Assembly: GCA_902766115.1 (NCBI GenBank)
Contig: CACXCL010000213.1
Span: 1 to 6,135 of the forward strand
Direction of reading: 5' to 3'
Source of the DNA: an uncultured Ruminococcus sp.
GTDB lineage: Bacteria; Bacillota; Clostridia; Oscillospirales; CAG-272
Length of the DNA: 6,135 bases
The notes under the pieces were generated by a model that saw nothing but the letters and a program-made list of their open reading frames with translations, was not told the DNA's origin and did no database searches. Position numbers and translations under genes: made by a program. Below are positions 3,495-6,135 of the stretch, in pieces (the first letter of the stretch is position 1; the number at the start of each line of letters is the position of its first letter).

Positions 3495-5621
3495 ATGAAA
3501 AGAAGACACAAGTTTTTATCCCTCCTGATCACAGTCGTGATGCTGGTCGGCATGCTCACCGTCTTCGCCACCAACGCGTCGGCATACGACGAATGGATCA
3601 ACGTGTCGTACTATGACCTCGTGGAGGGGACGGAGGTCGATCTGGAGGCAGACGTTGACCTGGGCGGATCTACGATCTCGTCCGTCAGCCATGTCGACGG
3701 CAGCAACCCTCCCGGACTGACTTTTGGCTACACTTCTCAGAAGATGACCTTAATTGGTACTCCGACGACGCCAGGGTACTATACGAAATCCTATGATGTC
3801 ACCCTCCGCAACGGCAAAGTGCTGCGCGTCTACTTCTATTACCTGGTCCTGAAGAAGAACATAGTCGAGAAAAGCGAGACCATCCACCTCAAGGCGATGG
3901 AGTATAACGACGTTTATCTCCTTGACAGAGAAGGGATCGACGACGGCGTCTACACTGACCTTTACTTTAGACTCGAAAAGGAATCCGGAAATCTTCCTCA
4001 CGGCGAGATGAATTACTCCTTTGGCGAAGCGACTCCGCCGCACGTGTACGGCACGCCGGATACTGCCCGCGACGTCGTCGCCACGTTCCTCATCACTCTC
4101 TACGACGGCACCCGCATCCGCGACACCGTCAAGTTCATCGTGGATCCTGTCAAGGAATTCAGCACAGAGGAGACCGTGACCTTTGAGGTAGGCCAGAGTT
4201 ACAACTACTACCCCGTTGACGACAACGACGATCAGTACAGATCGGTATCCCTGGTGTCCGGCTCCGTCCCGGCGGGGATGGACTGGTCCTACAGCGAGGT
4301 GGAAGGCGTCCACGTCTACACCACCCCCCAGAAGGCGGGCGTTTATAAGGCCACGTGGCGCATCGTCGACTTCGCCGGCGAGATCCAGTACCACACCGTG
4401 AACTTCATCGTCAAGGGATCGAACCCCTTCGAGGACGTTCAGGCGGGCAAGTTCTACGAGGATCCCGTCCAGTGGGCGGTCAATCACGAGCCTCAGGTCA
4501 CCAACGGTACCGACGCGACCCACTTCTCACCGAACGCTACCTGCACCAGGGGCCAGGTGGTCACGTTCCTGTGGAGAGCGCTCGGGCAGCCCGCTCCCAA
4601 GTCCACGACCAACCCCTTCTCCGACGTGGATCCCAAGGCGTTCTACTACAACGCCGTTCTCTGGGCAGTTGAGGCGGGCGTTACCAACGGTATCGACGCT
4701 ACTCACTTCGGCCCGACGACCGGGTGCACCAGAGGCCAGGTCGTCACCTTCATGTGGCGCGCTCTCGGCGAGCCCCGCGCCACCGTCACCACCCATCCCT
4801 TCACCGACGTGAAGGAGGGCGCGTTCTACTACGACGCAATGCTGTGGGCCGTTGAAAACGGCGTCACCAACGGTATGACCGCAAACACCTTCGCTCCGAA
4901 CGCTACCTGCACCAGAGGTCAGATCGTCACGTTCCTTTCGAGAGCCATGCTGGTGGCTCCCGAGGTGGTGCCCGTCAACACCCTGGACGACAACTTCCTG
5001 ATCTACGCGGAAGACGTCTTCACCATTACCGACCGCGGTGTAGTTGTGACCGGCCGCGTTGCCAACGGCAAGGTCAAAACGAACGACGATCTCGTCATCC
5101 GTACCTGGAACGACGACAACAAACCCGTGGACGTCAGCGTGAAGGCTCTGTCCATCGAGATGTTCCACAAACAGCTGGATGAGGCGGAGAAGGGCGACAA
5201 CATCGGTCTGCAGATCTGCACCTACGACGAAAAGGATCAGATTCTCCCGCTCACAAAGCGCGGCGCCGCCATCGTCAAGGCGGGCAGCAAGATCAACTCT
5301 CTCACCGACTACTACGTAGGCACCGTGACTGTGGATCCGAAGACCAGACGGAGCCCGTTCCACACGGATAACAAGTTCCAGTACTACGGAGGCGCCCTCG
5401 ACGTGACCGGCGAGTTCATCAACATGGGCGGCGACTTCATGTCCGACGAGGAGATCTACCCGGGCGAGGTCCGCGAGAACGTAGTGATCAAGCTCTCCAC
5501 TCCCATGGTCTGGTACGAGGGCCAGCAGGTCGCCATCCGCGCAGGAGGGCTCACCCTCGGCACCTTTACCGTGACCGGCAAGATATCTCCCGTTGCGGCG
5601 GCGAAATATTCCGCGGAATGA
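3495..5621 (+). CDS. Secreted S-layer-homology protein with Ig-like repeats and C-terminal EF-Tu domains II-III
   Basis: The 708-residue protein is exported and probably held on the cell wall. Order seen: a signal peptide (1-30; basic KRRHK, hydrophobic core, cut after ASA); three Ig-like repeats (about 31-125, 126-220, 221-307) with a Y/IGTP...GxY-type core, as in the putative-Ig family; three SLH motifs with a strict 61-residue period (308-365, 373-428, 434-490), each containing F.DV, VTNG and CTRGQ.VTF; then a region matching EF-Tu. Residues 498-590 contain EDVFTITDRGVVVTGRV (506-522), EMFHKQLDEAEKGDNIG (555-571) and LTKRGAAIVKAG (586-597), as in domain II. Residues 598-697 contain SPFH, LDVTG (635-639), YPGE and VAIRAGGLTLGTFTV (679-693), as in domain III. 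The GTPase domain is absent: no P-loop and no NKxD. AAAGGAG (3482-3488) lies 6 bases before ATG 3495. SLH motifs normally bind pyruvylated secondary wall polymers. The role of the EF-Tu part is unknown; adhesion is a guess. Confidence 0.9.
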   Translation: MKRRHKFLSLLITVVMLVGMLTVFATNASAYDEWINVSYYDLVEGTEVDLEADVDLGGSTISSVSHVDGSNPPGLTFGYTSQKMTLIGTPTTPGYYTKSYDVTLRNGKVLRVYFYYLVLKKNIVEKSETIHLKAMEYNDVYLLDREGIDDGVYTDLYFRLEKESGNLPHGEMNYSFGEATPPHVYGTPDTARDVVATFLITLYDGTRIRDTVKFIVDPVKEFSTEETVTFEVGQSYNYYPVDDNDDQYRSVSLVSGSVPAGMDWSYSEVEGVHVYTTPQKAGVYKATWRIVDFAGEIQYHTVNFIVKGSNPFEDVQAGKFYEDPVQWAVNHEPQVTNGTDATHFSPNATCTRGQVVTFLWRALGQPAPKSTTNPFSDVDPKAFYYNAVLWAVEAGVTNGIDATHFGPTTGCTRGQVVTFMWRALGEPRATVTTHPFTDVKEGAFYYDAMLWAVENGVTNGMTANTFAPNATCTRGQIVTFLSRAMLVAPEVVPVNTLDDNFLIYAEDVFTITDRGVVVTGRVANGKVKTNDDLVIRTWNDDNKPVDVSVKALSIEMFHKQLDEAEKGDNIGLQICTYDEKDQILPLTKRGAAIVKAGSKINSLTDYYVGTVTVDPKTRRSPFHTDNKFQYYGGALDVTGEFINMGGDFMSDEEIYPGEVRENVVIKLSTPMVWYEGQQVAIRAGGLTLGTFTVTGKISPVAAAKYSAE
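4416..4964 (+). repeat. Three tandem SLH coding repeats (183-bp period)
   Basis: The CTRGQ signature recurs at residues 350-354, 411-415 and 472-476, that is every 183 bp. Repeats 1 and 3 are closest at DNA level and share the 20-base identity CCGAACGCTACCTGCACCAG at 4530-4549 and 4896-4915. This suggests duplication, or later gene conversion between the outer copies. Confidence 0.8.
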
Positions 5622-5635
5622 TATCTTCATGATAT

Positions 5636-5670
5636 AAAATATCGCGCTCCCACGGGAGCGCGATATTTTT
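5636..5670. terminator. Strong rho-independent terminator, probably bidirectional
   Basis: A 15-bp perfect stem (5636-5650 with 5655-5669) closes a CACG tetraloop and ends in TTTTT (5666-5670) on the plus strand. On the minus strand the stem ends in TTTTA. It begins 14 bases after the SLH gene stop and sits 68 bases from the stop of the convergent minus-strand gene, so it can serve both. The 68 bases between 5671 and 5738 show nothing further. Confidence 0.9.
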
Positions 5671-5738
5671 GTTTGCAGTCAGAGGGCATATGTATTTCCG
5701 ACGCCCGCCTGCCCGTACGGTATGACTTTTCGACCCCG

Positions 5739-6135
5739 TTACCCGTTTTTCTCGCTGTAGATCATAAAATGCTTGATCATGTTGTATGAGTCGGAGCCTA
5801 CCATGCTGTCGACGATTTCTTTCCACGTCACCTCGAGATCGTCCGTCAAAAGGTAAAATGAACCGGGCCGCGAGTCGCCGCCGGGATCGTCGTCAAAGCG
5901 GCGCAGGTAAAGATAATTCTCCGACCACTCGGCGTTTTCTTCGTCGCTCTTCCGTGAGAACACGATGAAGTCCTCGCCGCTGAAGACGACGTAGTAAAAA
6001 GTCAGACGGGGCGTGCGGTCCCCCTCGCCGTCGGGGATCTCGTATTCAGCCAGAATAAGGATCGCCGGCTCTTTTCTGAGAACGGAAGCGTAGAAGTCGT
6101 CCCAGGTCACGGTGTTCGTGAATTCGCCGTTTTCG
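5739..6135 (-). CDS. Hypothetical protein, C-terminal 131 residues (5' end outside window)
   Basis: The frame is open from the TAA at 5739-5741 up to the right edge of the window. The visible part starts ENGEFTNTVTWDDFYASV and ends IYSEKNG. A GTG at 6108-6110 is in frame but has no ribosome site before it and sits inside the continuous reading TNTVTWDD, so the gene most likely starts beyond the window. Visible traits: an acidic, probably soluble domain with alternating hydrophobic strands (AILILAEYE, LTFYYVVFSGEDFIVFSRK), a loop rich in Asp, Gly and Pro (FDDDPGGDSRPGS), and a helical end (WKEIVDSMVGSDSYNMIKHF). No membrane segment or catalytic motif is evident, and I do not recognise the family. 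It is convergent with the SLH gene. Confidence 0.7.
   Translation of the reverse strand, partial: ENGEFTNTVTWDDFYASVLRKEPAILILAEYEIPDGEGDRTPRLTFYYVVFSGEDFIVFSRKSDEENAEWSENYLYLRRFDDDPGGDSRPGSFYLLTDDLEVTWKEIVDSMVGSDSYNMIKHFMIYSEKNG

Noticed and set aside
2336..3601. 421-codon open frame on the minus strand
   Set aside because: It is antisense to the nucleoside hydrolase and reads as a shadow of GC-rich codons. It has low-complexity composition, no family motif and crosses the terminator, the promoter and the next gene's signal peptide.
6108..6110. GTG start for the minus-strand hypothetical gene
   Set aside because: There is no ribosome site upstream and the frame stays open with sensible residues to the window edge.

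Overview
This window looks like chromosomal DNA of an uncultured, GC-rich Clostridia (Bacillota), most likely of the Oscillospirales/Ruminococcaceae type. The reasons are strong Shine-Dalgarno sites of the AAGGAG/GGAGG kind, a Gram-positive S-layer protein whose three SLH motifs all carry the CTRGQ.VTF signature, a Clostridia-style MnmA active site (NPCVLCN), and compact palindromic repeats between genes. The host assignment is an inference from these traits, not from a marker gene.

Layout. Positions 1-60 hold the end of a hairpin-repeat block. Positions 91-1894 hold a tight two-gene tRNA-modification operon: mnmA (2-thiolation of U34), then a TcdA-type ThiF/E1-like enzyme (cyclisation of t6A37), with the second ribosome site overlapping the first stop codon. 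Positions 1881-2335 are a repeat-rich island. It contains a 12-bp inverted repeat formed from the last codons of tcdA, two related hairpin arrays (1910-2035 and 2237-2335), two further perfect hairpins, and between the arrays a decayed remnant of the C-terminus of a four-helix-bundle (S23/23S-intervening-sequence) protein gene. A rho-independent terminator (2352-2382) follows. A clear sigma-A promoter (2439-2467) then drives a nucleoside hydrolase that starts at TTG 2522.

Positions 3495-5621 encode the most unusual protein here: a 708-residue secreted protein with a signal peptide, three Ig-like repeats, three SLH cell-wall anchoring motifs, and a C-terminal region that reads as domains II and III of elongation factor Tu without the GTPase domain. 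A strong, probably bidirectional terminator (5636-5670) separates it from a convergent minus-strand gene of unknown function (5739 to the window edge), whose start lies outside the window.

How the parts fit. MnmA and TcdA modify neighbouring anticodon-loop positions, and some tRNAs such as tRNA-Lys(UUU) can carry both marks, so co-expression makes sense. The repeat island appears to have been inserted between tcdA and its terminator. The nucleoside hydrolase and the surface protein are adjacent and co-directional without an obvious functional link. The two points most worth following are the exported GTPase-less EF-Tu module on an S-layer protein, and the four-helix-bundle gene relic embedded between hairpin arrays.
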